This document shows positions 13,601-24,299 of a stretch of DNA of 64,000 nt, piece by piece. The translations under genes and the position numbers were made by a program. Under the pieces are notes generated by a model. That model ran no database searches. It was not told where the DNA came from and worked only from the letters and a program-made list of their open reading frames with translations. Source of the stretch: Mercurialis annua (lineage: Eukaryota > Streptophyta > Magnoliopsida > Malpighiales > Euphorbiaceae); contig NC_065571.1 in the NCBI RefSeq assembly GCF_937616625.2, positions 1,924,501-1,988,500 of the forward strand, in the 5' to 3' direction. Within the stretch, counting starts at the first letter, position 1. Each line of letters starts with the position of its first letter.

Positions 13601-13961
13601 ACATCTTTTTTTAGCGGTGTTTGAAAATGGACAATAAGAAATTGCTCAAATATCAAACGGCTATTAGCCTGAGATATGTAAATTTAATGAAAATACAGCC
13701 AACACTAAAATGGCTTTATTTATTTGTTTTTATTATATTTTGTTTAATGATTTTTGTTAACATTTTTCTAGGTTTGTATAAAGATCAAAGAGTGTTAAAT
13801 TCACTTCTGTCATCTTCACTATTTCAAACAAAACCAAGAAAAAGTTAGAATTTCTTTTGCATTTTTGGTTGCTGCCATTCTTGCAAAATCTTAATATTCA
13901 AGAAAGTATAGGTTAAAGCAAATGAAATGCACAAATAAACTATATAACAGGTAAATAATAT
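10668..13961. other. AT-rich intergenic region with one SINE
   Basis: This 3.3-kb stretch between ING1 and the SERINC gene holds the ING1 promoter at its left end and a tRNA-derived SINE near 13.4 kb. ORFs at 10670-10861, 10938-11123, 12270-12573 and 13621-13848 are AT-biased, without splice context or family resemblance, and I do not call them genes. Confidence 0.6.
13355..13560 (+). mobile_element. tRNA-derived SINE
   Basis: An internal RNA polymerase III promoter is visible: an A-box-like TGAGTTGGTAAGG near 13363 and a B-box-like GCGGATTCGAACC near 13400, about 25 bases apart, then a non-tRNA body (CCTCCCACACACAGCTCGAG) and an A-rich end after CTTGTATCAAG. This is the head structure of a plant SINE, not an intact tRNA gene, because no cloverleaf 3' half follows. 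It differs from the second SINE family in this window. Boundaries are approximate. Confidence 0.6.
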
Positions 13962-16900
13962 ATGGACCGACAACATGCCCAATCAGCTGATGCAACTGCT
14001 TTACATATCGGACACGGCGCCTCCGATCAGCCGGTGCCACCGGAGGATTTGGTTGCTCAAGAAAAGAAGAAGAAGCCTCTGCAAGCTCGTTATGTGTATG
14101 GCATAATCTTCTTTATTACAAATCTTAAGGCTTGGTTCTTTCGTGACTATGGTCAAAAGATTCTATTTCAGTACTTCAATTGTGAGTCAGTGTTCTTTTT
14201 TTCTTGCAAAATTTAAATGAGTTGAACTAAAACTTTTGTTTTGTGTTCAAGTTGTAAATTGGAAGCGATTTCGCAGATATAAAAGCTTGCGGAGTTGACG
14301 GAGAAGATTGCTGTCGTACATTGGGAGTTCTTCGAGTCAGCTTAGGATGTTTTGTATCTTTCTTCTGATGAACTATAAAAACTGTTACTAATTGACTAAT
14401 TAGCGACGGATTTAACAATGGAATACCAATGAATATAGATTTTGATAATGCCATTTTGTCGGAATGGTATAAACGCAAGGCAGCATTTGAAGTGCGAAAT
14501 GAAGTCGTGTATATGATGAGACATTAAAAACTTGTATCCTTGACATTTATCGCAGATATATTTCTTTGTTATGTTTGGCACTACAATAAGAACAAGAAAA
14601 TTATACGAAGCTGGCAATTTGTGGCATTCAGGATGGTGGACATTGAAGATTATTCTGTTGATTGTTTCAATGGGAGTTCCTTTTTTCTTACCTTCAAATT
14701 ATATTCAAATATATGGTATGTATTATTTCATTCTTTAATCTGTTAAATAATTGTGAAGAATGGAGATTTTGATATTCCTTCATTTTTTCTTTCTAATTTC
14801 TAGTTTCTTGCAGGTGAAATAGCTCGCATTGGTGCTGGGTAAGCTTTCTATGTTAATAAATTTATGTCAATTGTCCTTAGGGGCGGACCTAGGAAGAGCT
14901 TATGGTGGGCAGTTGACCACCTTATTATTTTGAATTTTTGAAAAATATGAATATACACGTTAGTAGTATAGTTTTTCAGCCTTAAAATTTATAGCACTGA
15001 CCACCTTAAATTTTTAAATTTTTCCTTCTTATAAATATTTAGTACAATCTTGCCCACCTTATAATAATTTCTGGGTCCGCCACTGCTTGTCCTAAGCTAA
15101 TAGAACTTTCTCGCTACACAACGAAAGGCTTAATAATTCAAAAATATTCAACTGTTTTAACTTTTTTAATTTATGGCTCAAATTTATAGAAAACGACAAT
15201 TTTGGTATAATCTACATTTCAATTGTAGCCAATTATTCAATTTTTCTAAGAAAAGGAAAAATATATTCGACATATGATCAAATTTGATCAATTATGACCT
15301 AATTTTGATAAGTGTTTTCGATTGAAAAATAATAATAAATTTAGTCATAAATAAACAAGATTGTAAATGTTTGACTTTTTTTATATATAAATATGTATAG
15401 TTGGCTACAATTGAAATATACTTATCAGAATTAGGTAAGAATTGATGTTTTTTAAAGGTGAGACCATAAAAATAGTAAAAAAAAAATAAGTGTTTTTGAG
15501 TAATTAAACCAAACAAAAAAACAATTCCTGATAGATTAAAAATCCATCATAAATTGTGACTGAACTGTGAAATATTATGCGGATTATTGTTGCTATTTTT
15601 TTGAACTTGTGATGTAATTGTGACCGATGAATCTTTCGCAAAATAAAATCCGTCACAAAATCTGAACATTCGCTTTTGTGACGGGTTAAGTTTCTTGCCA
15701 CAAAAAATTTTTGACACCTTTTTTTCACCGATGACAAAAAATCCGTCACAAATTAACAACTTCGCGACGGATTTGTAGTTGTACCGTCACAAATGGCAAT
15801 TCTTTTGTAGTATCTAAACATACAAAATATCATAGTTTTCTAGTTTGATTCCTGCTACAGAACAGTAGAAGCATTGCTAACAAATTTGTATTGTATAATA
15901 GGATTTTTCTTGCTCTCCAACTTGTAAGTGTTATTGAGTTCATTAATTGGTGGAATAGCTACTGGATGCCTAAGGAAATAAATAAAAGGTACTAATTCTC
16001 ATTCATCTGTTACTTAATTATTTTCATCATTGTTTTAAAAACCAAACCGGTGGCAGAACCAGCGTGGTCCCGTTCCCAGTTCAACCTCCGCTCCGGTCCG
16101 GTTTTTAATAACTGATTTGAATCACTTTTTTTGACAGTTGCTCATTTGGATTGTTCATGTCAACAATTTTTTACATAGCTTCTGTATGTGGAATTGGAGT
16201 GATGTACAATCACTATGGCAGTAGTCTTAAGTGTTCTTTAAACATATTCTTCATTACTTGGACTGCAATTCTTCTTTTAGTCATCATGGCTATATCCTTA
16301 CATTCAAAGGTATGTGATACTATTTACCGATTCGATCCGAGATCTCTTATATATTGGATTGGTAATTGAATAATTAAAGCACTTTGTTCAGGTCAATAGA
16401 GGCCTTTTATCTTCAGGAATCATGGCTTCATACCTTGTATTCTTGTGTTGGTCTGCTATAAGAAGGTTAGGACAACATTGACTATATGCTAAGATATTTA
16501 TTCCGTGTCGAAATCCGCCTTTTCAAAAGAGTATTAAAGGATTCCACGATGACTCGAACTCAAAATCTATTTGTTTTAGACGCTTATACTATTTGAACTA
16601 ACTCGCTCATTGTCTGATCTTGTTGTGGTTTCTCAGCGAACCTGTGAATGAAAAATGCAACAAACGAAGCCAAGCTCATGGAAATAGCGATTGGACCAAC
16701 ATTCTTGTAAGTCTTCACTTAAAATCTTATAAAATTGCACAATTAGTACCTAAAACTTGAAACGGTAAATGCTGAAATGGACACTGCCATAATTTTTTTT
16801 TATATAAAAATAGGTTATAAATATAAAAAGATTCAAGACTTTTTCGAAAACGAAAATAAAATACTGAAATTAGTACTCATAAGTTTCCTTACAGTACTAA

Positions 16901-17703
16901 TTTTCTGCATTTATTTCCTATCATTGTTCTTCTGTTGACCTTCAGAGCTTTCTAATTGCAATATGTGCCATTGTCATGGCCACATTTTCCACCGGCATCG
17001 ATTCGCAATCATTTCAGGTAATATATGTCACCTTTTTTCCGATAATTAATTTTCAGAATAATCAAACTATGATCTTATTTTTGGTAATCAAATTTTGATT
17101 GGCTTCATTTTAGTCATTAAACTTTAAGTTCAACTTCTGGTAAAAAATGTATATATAGCAGCCGGTTTTAAGTTATTTTTTCGGTGAAATAAAATTATGC
17201 ATACATAGTTCCGCAAAGATAAAGTTGAAGAAGACGATGATGTTCCGTATGATTACGGGTTTTTCCACATGGTATTCGCCTTCGGAGCTATGTATTTCGC
17301 AATGTTATTTATCAGCTGGAACCTAAACAACTCGGCACGAAAGTAAGAACTAAGAACCCTTTTTACTGCTGTTATTTAGTTGTTTTATTGAAAGATGAAA
17401 GTTCAAATTCTATCGACGAATTGTTAAGGTGGAGTATCGATGTTGGATGGGCTAGTACGTGGGTCAAAATTGTGAACGAGTGGTTCGCTGCCACAGTATA
17501 TTGTGAGTAATTTTTCTCACGTGTGCAATATTTATATTTTCAAACCGAACCAAACCAAATTTATCGGTTTATATTATTCGATATGGTTCGTATGCACACC
17601 CTTAATATATATATTTGTTGGTGCAGTATGGAAACTGATATCTCCGGTAGTGAGACAGCCTAAAGTCACTGATCTGGAGGGACCAAATGAAGCTGAGAGA
17701 TGA
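13962..17703 (+). CDS. SERINC family membrane protein (serine incorporator, TMS1/TDE1-like)
   Basis: Multi-pass membrane protein of the SERINC family, which is linked to incorporating serine into membrane lipids; the plant proteins are poorly studied. Twelve exons in phase: 13962-14181, 14277-14353, 14556-14715, 14814-14838, 15902-15988, 16138-16309, 16392-16465, 16637-16706, 16946-17017, 17209-17342, 17429-17502, 17627-17703, for 413 residues. After a hydrophilic N-terminus comes ARYVYGIIFFITNLKAWF, then the Cys-containing loop KACGVDGEDCCRTLGVLRVS, the segment NLWHSGWWTLK, and FSTGIDSQSF with DYGFFHMVFAFGAMYFAML near the C-terminus. About ten hydrophobic segments are present. Exon 4 is only 25 bases and is followed by a 1.06-kb intron carrying two transposon insertions. 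Family assignment is secure; the biochemical role is not established. Confidence 0.93.
14879..15086. mobile_element. Non-autonomous hAT-like MITE in SERINC intron 4
   Basis: The ends are inverted: AGGGGCGGACCTAG at the left and CTGGGTCCGCCACT at the right, matching at 12 of 14 positions. The word TTGTCCT lies at both borders (14871 and 15087), as expected for a short target duplication, though it is offset by two bases on the right. It contains no ORF. The superfamily call is tentative. Confidence 0.55.
15506..15813. mobile_element. CACTA-like non-autonomous element in SERINC intron 4
   Basis: The right end, read on the minus strand, is ACTACAAAAGAATTGCC, close to CACTA transposon termini. 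Just inside are several copies of a subterminal motif TTTGTGACGG or its complement CCGTCACAAA (near 15650, 15675, 15742 and 15785), plus GCGACGGATTT at 15766. Such clustered subterminal repeats in both orientations are typical of En/Spm elements. The left end is degenerate and the border uncertain. Confidence 0.5.
16033..16112. repeat. Short inverted element in SERINC intron 5
   Basis: AAAACCAAACCGG at the left faces CCGGTCCGGTTTTTAA at the right, enclosing about 50 GC-richer bases. A related piece (AAAACCAAACCAACGGCCGAACCGG) lies near 61340 downstream of the receptor kinase gene, which suggests a dispersed small element. Confidence 0.4.
16500..16615 (-). mobile_element. SINE remnant in SERINC intron 7
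   Basis: The minus strand carries AGTTCAAATAGTATAAGCGTC followed by GAGTTCGAGTCATC, which correspond to the A- and B-box region of the window's main SINE family (better copies at 41880-41985 and 54722-54838). The copy is diverged. Confidence 0.45.
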
Positions 17704-18527
17704 AAATTGTAGTCCTTTATTAGAGTTATATTGTTATTATTTCTTCACCATTTTTTAATTGTAATCTCCATGGTGCTCTATTCTTTAAGCCTATAATTTA
17801 ATATATCATATAGCAAGTTTTTTTCTCAAATCAGTTCTTCTATTGGTTCTGTTATACCTACCACACTACAGCTATGAAAAATATACACATTCATCTTCTA
17901 ACATAGTAGCTATGTTGAAACAAAATTTGTACATTTCTACGTCTTCGTGTTTCATTTTCGAGCGCTTTCTAAAACTTTAAAACTTTATATTTATAGAGTA
18001 TCTTTGTATGTTTTTCTTTTTAATGTTTCCGTTTCAGAGCTACACTTTTATTTTTAAAGACTTCTAAAATTCCGAAGCGTTATATTTTTAGCCTACTTTT
18101 ATTCATCTTTTTTTATTTCGGCGTTCGGTTTCAATGTTTTTAGTTTTGATGGAACATAACAAGAATAATACATTTCCATTAATCTTAATTTAAGCTTACG
18201 TGGAAACTAAGATCTTAGTTTTATGAATCTTTGACTTCTATTCCACCATACTAAAGGCTCATGTTATTACTTATTACATCACTCAGCATATAATAGTTTC
18301 TATCTAAAAATGGATACACCTCATCCACTCACCAATTGCCACTTGTAATAAACTAAAATCTTTGACTAAAAACTGTCAATAGAAAAAATTTCAACCACTT
18401 CATAACCTTCTGAATCTCACAGTAACCATTCAATTTGTTTTGGTTTAGTGTCCTTTGTATAAATATCATAGTTTACAGCCTAATAAATCATCTTCATCAA
18501 GAATATCACAAATTACACACATTCAAA
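17704..18527. other. Intergenic region and promoter of the first dirigent gene
   Basis: The left part is the SERINC 3' UTR. The right part is AT-rich promoter DNA ending in a TATA box at 18458. I recognise no other gene or repeat. Confidence 0.55.
18458..18465 (+). promoter_or_regulatory. TATA box (TATAAATA) of dirigent gene 1
   Basis: TATAAATA lies 70 bases before the ATG at 18528. This places transcription start near 18490 and decides the start codon, because the longer open frame beginning at 18435 starts upstream of the TATA box. Confidence 0.6.
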
Positions 18528-19241
18528 ATGCTAAAAGAAACATCAATTTTGATTCTACTTACATTGGTAATTGCTTTCGAGAATGTTCTAGCAACCGGAA
18601 AAGAACCGATTCTCGAGATATACATGCATGACATTCTTGGAGGCAGTAACCCAACAGCAAGGCCAATAACCGGCTTGCTCGGAAACATATACAGTGGCCA
18701 AGTTCCGTTTGCAAAACCGTTAGGGTTCCTTCCTCCACAAGGTGGAGTAGCCATTCCAAACTCTAACGGTGCCATTCCGACGGTTAACGGCTTAAATGGT
18801 ATCCCACTAGGTACTGGTTTAGGTGGTGCTTCTTTTGCATCAAATTCCGGCAATCCTCAAGTCCTAATTGGACCTGACGGATTAGGGCTCGGATTCGGAA
18901 CGATTACAGTCATCGACGACATGCTAACCACTAGTCCTGAACTAGGTTCACAATTTATTGGCAAAGCTCAAGGTGTCTATGTTGCGAGTTCAGCAGACGG
19001 GACTACTCAGATGATGGCATTTACTGCTATGTTCGAAGGAGGTGAATATGGTGATAGCCTCAACTTCTACGGCGTGTACAGGACTGCAGGCACCTATTCG
19101 CGCCTGTCCGTGACTGGCGGGACCGGTAAATACAAGAATGCTAACGGCTTTGCTGAAATGCGATCACTAATACCTCCCGGTCAACGTTTTATAAATGGTG
19201 CTGTGACATTGTTGAGGATGAGTGTCTATCTAAACCATTAA
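18528..19241 (+). CDS. Dirigent protein, DIR-e type (tandem copy 1)
   Basis: Secreted dirigent protein, a beta-barrel that steers stereoselective coupling of phenoxy radicals; the DIR-e clade includes Casparian-strip proteins such as ESB1. Intronless, 237 residues. A signal peptide (about 1-22, hydrophobic ILILLTLVIAF) precedes the dirigent domain. Visible conserved blocks are IYMHDILGGSNPTARPITG, NIYSGQVPFAKPLGFLPP, FGTITVIDDMLT, GKAQGVYVASSADG, GDSLNFYGVYR and SVTGGTGKYKNANGFAEM. The Gly/Pro/Asn-rich insertion between the first strands (about residues 60-115) is characteristic of the DIR-e clade. The neighbour at 20532 is a close tandem duplicate. Family assignment is secure; the specific monolignol or lignan product cannot be predicted. 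Confidence 0.93.
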   Translation: MLKETSILILLTLVIAFENVLATGKEPILEIYMHDILGGSNPTARPITGLLGNIYSGQVPFAKPLGFLPPQGGVAIPNSNGAIPTVNGLNGIPLGTGLGGASFASNSGNPQVLIGPDGLGLGFGTITVIDDMLTTSPELGSQFIGKAQGVYVASSADGTTQMMAFTAMFEGGEYGDSLNFYGVYRTAGTYSRLSVTGGTGKYKNANGFAEMRSLIPPGQRFINGAVTLLRMSVYLNH

Positions 19242-20531
19242 GATTCTGTAGAGGTCGAAGAACAGATTCAATGTGGTTATGGAATTATAGCATCCAAGGA
19301 ATTGTATTTTTTTTTCTGTTATATATTCTTATTTGTCTTTGGTTTGTATCTGTTGTAAGAATTTTTGCAATTAATTAATATTGAAGTTCACACATGAATA
19401 CTAAAAATATTTTACCACTTTTGGTGTTCTTATAAAACTAAGAGGATCTTTTTCCCTTTTTGTCATTTGAGGGAAAGATCAAAACTTGATTTCATACGAA
19501 ATGTGACGGTATCTAATTTTTTCTCGCTCTCCAGCGGAGTACCTAAATTTCAATTCGTAACTAGAATACACCTCAAGTATAGTTTAATAACACTAAAGTA
19601 CCTTACCTTAGTAAATTTTTATTTCCATCAAAATGTTACAGTATCGTGAATATCCTAGTAAGCACACATCTCATGGGAGTTCCACGTGGCACCACGTAAG
19701 ATCCATCATGAATGTTACATAGCCGTCACGTGGCATCCCATCCCTAAATGGTAAAAAAATATAGCTTAGGACTAAAAAGAATTCTTATGTCAAGTAAACA
19801 TCTACGTCATTGCATTTTGACAAGAACGGAGATTTGTTAACGGAAACTACTCTACTGTTACAAAATTATAATTCGGATATATTATAGTTAGGAATTGAAA
19901 TGTAGATATCAACCAGGAAGAGAGAATGAAGTTTAGATACAATCCATTAAATTTGTCAAAGAAAATTAGCCAGAAGTGGTTGTGTTAAAATCCTTTTGAA
20001 GTATCAGAAACTGAAGTTGATGTCCCCAGTAGGGCCATACAGTTCAAGTAGTTGTTTTAGCTGATCATCTATATTAAATAATTGCATTGGAAATCACTGC
20101 AAATAAAAATTGCCAAATACCATTCAAATTTTGATATATATATTCATAGCAAATTCATTATATTTACCTAAACCTAAACCATCGGGAGGGAAAACCTGAG
20201 ATTTCAAAATTGTTGTAGCATGACGGATGCAAGTTTGACCATACCGCGAACCCCACTTCTTCATATTATGTCAATGCTGCATAAGAAGAAATAAATTAAT
20301 CATCAGGTGAAAAACTTAAAACAGAATTGATTTAGACTTTCTATAACTAATGGCTAGTGCAGCTCCAACAACTTCACTACCTTTCCAACTCTAGCACCAA
20401 CTCCATCATTGTTCTTTCTTGCCTTTCTATTTAAAGAGCAAGCTGCACAAACCATTGCATACTCATCTCAACATTCTTCATCTTTCAACAACTATATCCC
20501 CAAGAAGCTCGATTACGAAAAAAATCGCAGG
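19242..20531. other. Spacer between the two dirigent genes
   Basis: This holds the 3' UTR of copy 1, a paired G-box/ABRE cluster at 19683-19734 and the promoter of copy 2. A TATTTAAA word at about 20427 is a possible TATA box roughly 100 bases before the copy 2 start. I see no transposon here. Confidence 0.5.
19683..19734 (+). promoter_or_regulatory. Pair of CACGTGGC elements (G-box/ABRE)
   Basis: CACGTGGC occurs at 19683-19690 and again at 19727-19734, with CCACGTAAG between them at 19692. This perfect octamer pair is about 800 bases upstream of the dirigent 2 start codon. CACGTGGC is the binding site of plant bZIP factors, including ABA-response factors; regulation of dirigent 2 by it is inferred from position only. 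Confidence 0.5.
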
Positions 20532-21290
20532 ATGTTCAAGCAACAATCTACATCTATTTTCATTGCAGTGTTGATTGCTGCTCTACATGTAGCAACACAT
20601 GTCACTGCTATCACCCCTGCTCCAGCTGAGGAAGTACCTGTTCTGGAGTTTTACTTGCACGACATTCTTGGGGGCAATAATCCTACTGCTAGGCCGATCA
20701 CCGGCCTGCTAGGAAACATATATAGCGGCCAGGTACCGTTTGCCAAGCCGTTAGGATTTCTTCCCCCAGATGGTGCTGTAGCCATCCCTAATTCAAATGG
20801 TGCCATTCCAACCGTTAACGGTCTAAATGGCATTCCACTAGGAACTGGTTTGGCTGGTACTTCTTTCGCAGGAACGCCAAATGGTCAGAACCCAAATAAT
20901 CAGGTTCAGACCCAACTAGGATCAGATGGATTGGGACTTGGGTTTGGAACAATCACTGTCATTGATGACATTTTGACCACAGGCCCTGAACTTGGTTCGC
21001 AACAGTTGGGAAAAGCTCAAGGAGTTTACGTGGCTAGTTCTGCAGATGGAAGCACACAGATGATGGCATTTACAGCCTTCTTCGAAGAAGGAGAATTTGG
21101 GGACAGCCTCAATTTTTATGGTATATACAAGATTGGGAGCTCGATGTCACATTTGTCAGTGACAGGCGGAACAGGCAAGTATAAAAATGCTGTTGGGATT
21201 GCTGAACTGCGAGGACTCATCCCAACTGGTCAGCATTTCATTGATGGTGCAGAATCATTACTGAGGATAATTGTTCATCTACAATACTAA
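20532..21290 (+). CDS. Dirigent protein, DIR-e type (tandem copy 2)
   Basis: Second intronless dirigent gene, 252 residues from ATG 20532. The open frame extends upstream to 20409, but that part precedes or overlaps the probable TATA region and lacks signal-peptide character, whereas MFKQQSTSIFIAVLIAALH is a good signal peptide. The domain blocks match copy 1 almost residue for residue: FYLHDILGGNNPTARPITG, FAKPLGFLPPDGAVAIPNSN, FGTITVIDDILTTGPELGS, GKAQGVYVASSADG and SVTGGTGKYKNAVG. Differences cluster in the signal peptide, a short Pro/Ala segment after it (TPAPAEEV) and the Asn/Gln-rich loop (GQNPNNQVQTQ) around residues 115-125, where copy 2 is longer. As a tandem duplicate, it probably performs the same chemistry with different expression. 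Confidence 0.93.
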   Translation: MFKQQSTSIFIAVLIAALHVATHVTAITPAPAEEVPVLEFYLHDILGGNNPTARPITGLLGNIYSGQVPFAKPLGFLPPDGAVAIPNSNGAIPTVNGLNGIPLGTGLAGTSFAGTPNGQNPNNQVQTQLGSDGLGLGFGTITVIDDILTTGPELGSQQLGKAQGVYVASSADGSTQMMAFTAFFEEGEFGDSLNFYGIYKIGSSMSHLSVTGGTGKYKNAVGIAELRGLIPTGQHFIDGAESLLRIIVHLQY

Positions 21291-21909
21291 GAATATTAAA
21301 GTGGATTGTTTTGAGATTGTTTCGTGTGAAAGTGTGGTAAAGATTTGTAATTTGTCTTTATTATTGAGTCTGTTGTATAATCAAATGTATAAGATGTTTT
21401 CAATAGAAATGGTAATGGCCTTTTAATGAAAGAATCAGTTGCGAGCCACTTATCCTTCTATTTCTTTGTATTCAACATAGAAAATTAGCAGACGCAAAGA
21501 TTATCATGTCTTTCAGAATCATTATATCAAATGGCAGGCCTTTGGGCCCGGAGCTGAAATTAACTAGATGTACATTGTAACATAGTTCTCTAACGGCTGT
21601 TCTAGTTCAAATTAATTGGAGGAAGGGGTCGAAATGAGGGAAACGGACACTTAGCAAGCAACAAATCAGTCACTACACAAACAACTGCTTAATTTTTCAC
21701 AAAACATGTTAAGTAAATGCATCTGGTACCTGAGCTAAGATATCATAATGTAAAAAATCAAATACTATAAGCAGGCATTAAATGAGCAAAATATACAGTC
21801 AAATTGAACTTTTTTTGTTATTTGGGTTGATCAGTCAGATTCTTGCTCAGTATTTGATCACTATACATTACTCAAATAGTGGTATCAGCTATATAGAGCT
21901 CTTACCGCA
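21291..21909. other. Convergent intergenic region between dirigent 2 and THIM
   Basis: Both flanking genes end here, so this is 3' UTR on both sides plus AT-rich filler. I recognise nothing else in it. Confidence 0.5.
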
Positions 21910-23416
21910 TCATTGCAGGTTAGCAATCTTCAAACGAGAAAGCACAGCAGCTTGATCAAGTCCATGAAGAGAATCAATCAAGTGCATCCGCAAGGAAGCT
22001 GGACCTTTAGCCATATCCATTCCCAATTCACCAGCTATACCAAAAATAGACAGCGCTGAAGCCGTTGCTTCAAAAGCATGTAAGGGATCAACGGCAACAA
22101 AAGCCGCAATGAGTGCAGTAACTGCACACCCCGTAGCAGTGATTTTCTGCATCATCGATACCCCATTATGAGCGCCAACAATTCTGGTTCCATCAGTAAC
22201 GATATCAACAGCACCAGAAACTGCAACTATAGCACCCGTCGATAAAGCCAAAGACTTTGCTGCTTCTATGGCATCCATCGACTCATGGGAGCTATCTACA
22301 CCCTTGAAAAACAAAACCCATTGCACAATCAAAGCCGTTAATAAATAAAAAATTGCAGAGAACAAAAATATAAACAAGTCAAATATTAAAGATTCAAGCT
22401 CTGCAATTGAAATTAGTGAGAGATAAAAACATCAAACACCTAAGGGTTAATGTCGTATAAATTCACCAACTGTACATGTTGACTTGAGAAACATCTCAAA
22501 TATATACACCAACTTCCATTTTGTGTAAAATTGATACACCTGCTTATAATCCGATGTAATTTGCTGTGGTGGCACTCTTTTTTGCTGAGCTAAAAGTCAT
22601 TTTTCGAGCTGCCACCTCAGCAAATTACATAGGATTATGCACAGGTGTATCGATTTGACACATAATTTAATCATGATTTTAAAACGTCTCAAATATATAC
22701 ACCAGTTTCCATTTTTTGTAAAATTGATACACCGGCTCATAATCCGGTATAATTTGCTGTGGTGGCACTCATTTTCGCTGAGGTGGAAGTCATTTTCGGC
22801 TGTCACCTCAGCAAACTACACCAGATTATACACCAGTGTATCGATTTAAAAATAGTTGTATATATTTAAAAAATCGTGATTAAATTGAAAAAATGTCACC
22901 TAAATATACCTTTGAAGAGCCAATAGAAGCCTTTGATATGGCAATAATCTCAGACCCATTTCCTCTAATAACAGTAGGATTCATACCCACAAGTTCCAGG
23001 CAAGACTTTAACCTAAAACCGGAAGCTCCGGCGGCAACCGGGTCAAGAACCCAGGGTTTGCCCAGCTTAGAGGCTAATTGAGCGGCAGCTTTCATGGCAG
23101 GTAGCCAATTAGGAGTAAGAGTGCCGATATTGATACAGAGAGCATGAACATGGGGAGTGAAATCAGGGATTTCTTCAATGGAATGGATCATGGCCGGTGA
23201 TGCACCGGCTGATAACAGAGTGTTGGCCATTAAATCCATGGAAACGAAATTTGTTATGCATTGAATTAAGGGTGACTGGGTTTTGATTTTGTGGTATAGG
23301 GTAAATGCTAGTGAAGCCCACCGGTCGGAGTTTGGTTGATCATCGGCAATCGAGTTGGTTTTCAGTTCCATTTGCTCAAATTTCTTCAAAAATTTGTATC
23401 CTTTTTCTTTTTTCAC
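21910..23416 (-). CDS. THIM: Hydroxyethylthiazole kinase (thiamine salvage)
   Basis: Phosphorylates 4-methyl-5-(2-hydroxyethyl)thiazole with ATP so that the thiazole can be re-used for thiamine. Two exons: 22910-23416 and 21910-22302, phase 0. Starting at 23416 the protein has 299 residues; a start at the internal ATG 23371 (MELKTNS) would give 284, closer to the ~276 of Arabidopsis, and I cannot decide between them. Family signatures in order: SPLIQCITNFVSMDLMANTL, GASPAMIHS, GTLTPNWLPAMK, KPWVLDPVAAGASGFR, RGNGSEI, VAVSGAVDIVTDG and the active-site loop QKITATGCAVTALIAAF with its catalytic-region Cys, then GPASLRMHLID. Its only intron (607 bases) is largely filled by foldback repeats. Confidence 0.95.
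22493..22899. repeat. Two tandem foldback elements inside the THIM intron
   Basis: Two related units lie head to tail, about 22493-22656 and 22664-22899. Each is internally inverted: AAATTGATACACC...AATTTGCTGTGGTGGCA in the left half faces TGCCACCTCAGCAAATT...GGTGTATCGATTT (or close variants) in the right half. The second unit has longer arms, reaching TTTAATCATGATTTT at the left and AAATCGTGATTAAA at the right. The elements have no ORF and occupy most of the intron, stopping about 10 bases from the 5' splice site. I found no clean target duplication. Confidence 0.7.
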
Positions 23417-23956
23417 GAGTTTAGAGACTCCACTAATGTCTTGATTGAGGGTTTAGAATAAAGTTTGCAATTTTAAATGGTTCAAATCAGTTTTAAGATT
23501 CAAATTTTATAGTTTTTCTTATGAAAATTAAACTTTTATAATTATATCTCAACTAAAAGAGATTATAATTATATTTCCAATTAAATTATTTTTTAATTTA
23601 TATTCTTTATCAATTGTGATCAAATCACTAATGTAATTTTTTTTTTATTAATTAATTTATCTTTGAAATTTAGATTGCTATTTGAAAATTTAATAGAGGA
23701 TGCGAGTACATATTTGAATTTAAAAAATAATTTAATTTAGAAATGAATGTAATTATAATAATTTTTTTAAAAAATTATTTGTAGTCGATAAAAGATGTGA
23801 ATTTAAAATATCTTTTAAATAATTTGATTTGTGATAATTTTTAATTTAATAAAATTTTAAGATTATTAAACATCGAAAGCGCTTATCTATATAAGTTTAA
23901 AAACATAAACTATCAATTTTAAATAAATAAGAATTGGGACACCATTTTTTATTTTA

Positions 23957-24220
23957 GAGAAAAAGATTATACTCTTAAAGTTTGTCTATAGGATCATGTG
24001 AACCACTAACATCTTAAAAGGTTCAAATATGTGTCTAACGTCTTAAAAAGTGGACAAACATGCCCCGATTTTGATTCATAAATAAGACGTTGGGGGCATG
24101 GTTGTCAAAATTGGTTGTTTACTTTTTAAGACGTTAGGGGCATATTTGAATCTTTCTGAACGTCAAGGGCAATACTTGATCCTCAAATCAAATATTAGAG
24201 ACTTACATGACCCTTTTCCC
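23957..24220. mobile_element. MULE-type MITE, GGGAAAAGG family, copy 1
   Basis: A 264-base palindromic element flanked by a perfect 9-base duplication, TTTATTTTA (23948-23956 and 24221-24229). The left end GAGAAAAAG faces the right end CCTTTTCCC, and internal arms carry CTAACGTCTTAAAAAGT on both sides. A related element is at 51744-52029. The 9-base duplication and long terminal inverted repeats point to Mutator-like transposases as the mobilising source (inference). Confidence 0.75.
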
Positions 24221-24299
24221 TTTATTTTAAAATGGGGAACTTTTGCTGGACTTAATACCTTTCTTGTATAACAAATCACAAAAAACACATTTCATAAAC

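Noticed and set aside
13621..13848. 75-codon ORF with a hydrophobic segment upstream of SERINC
   Set aside because: AT-driven composition, no homologous texture and no promoter context; probably a chance frame.
18435..18527. Upstream extension of the first dirigent ORF (longer N-terminus)
   Set aside because: A TATA box lies at 18458 inside it, and the signal peptide begins at ATG 18528.
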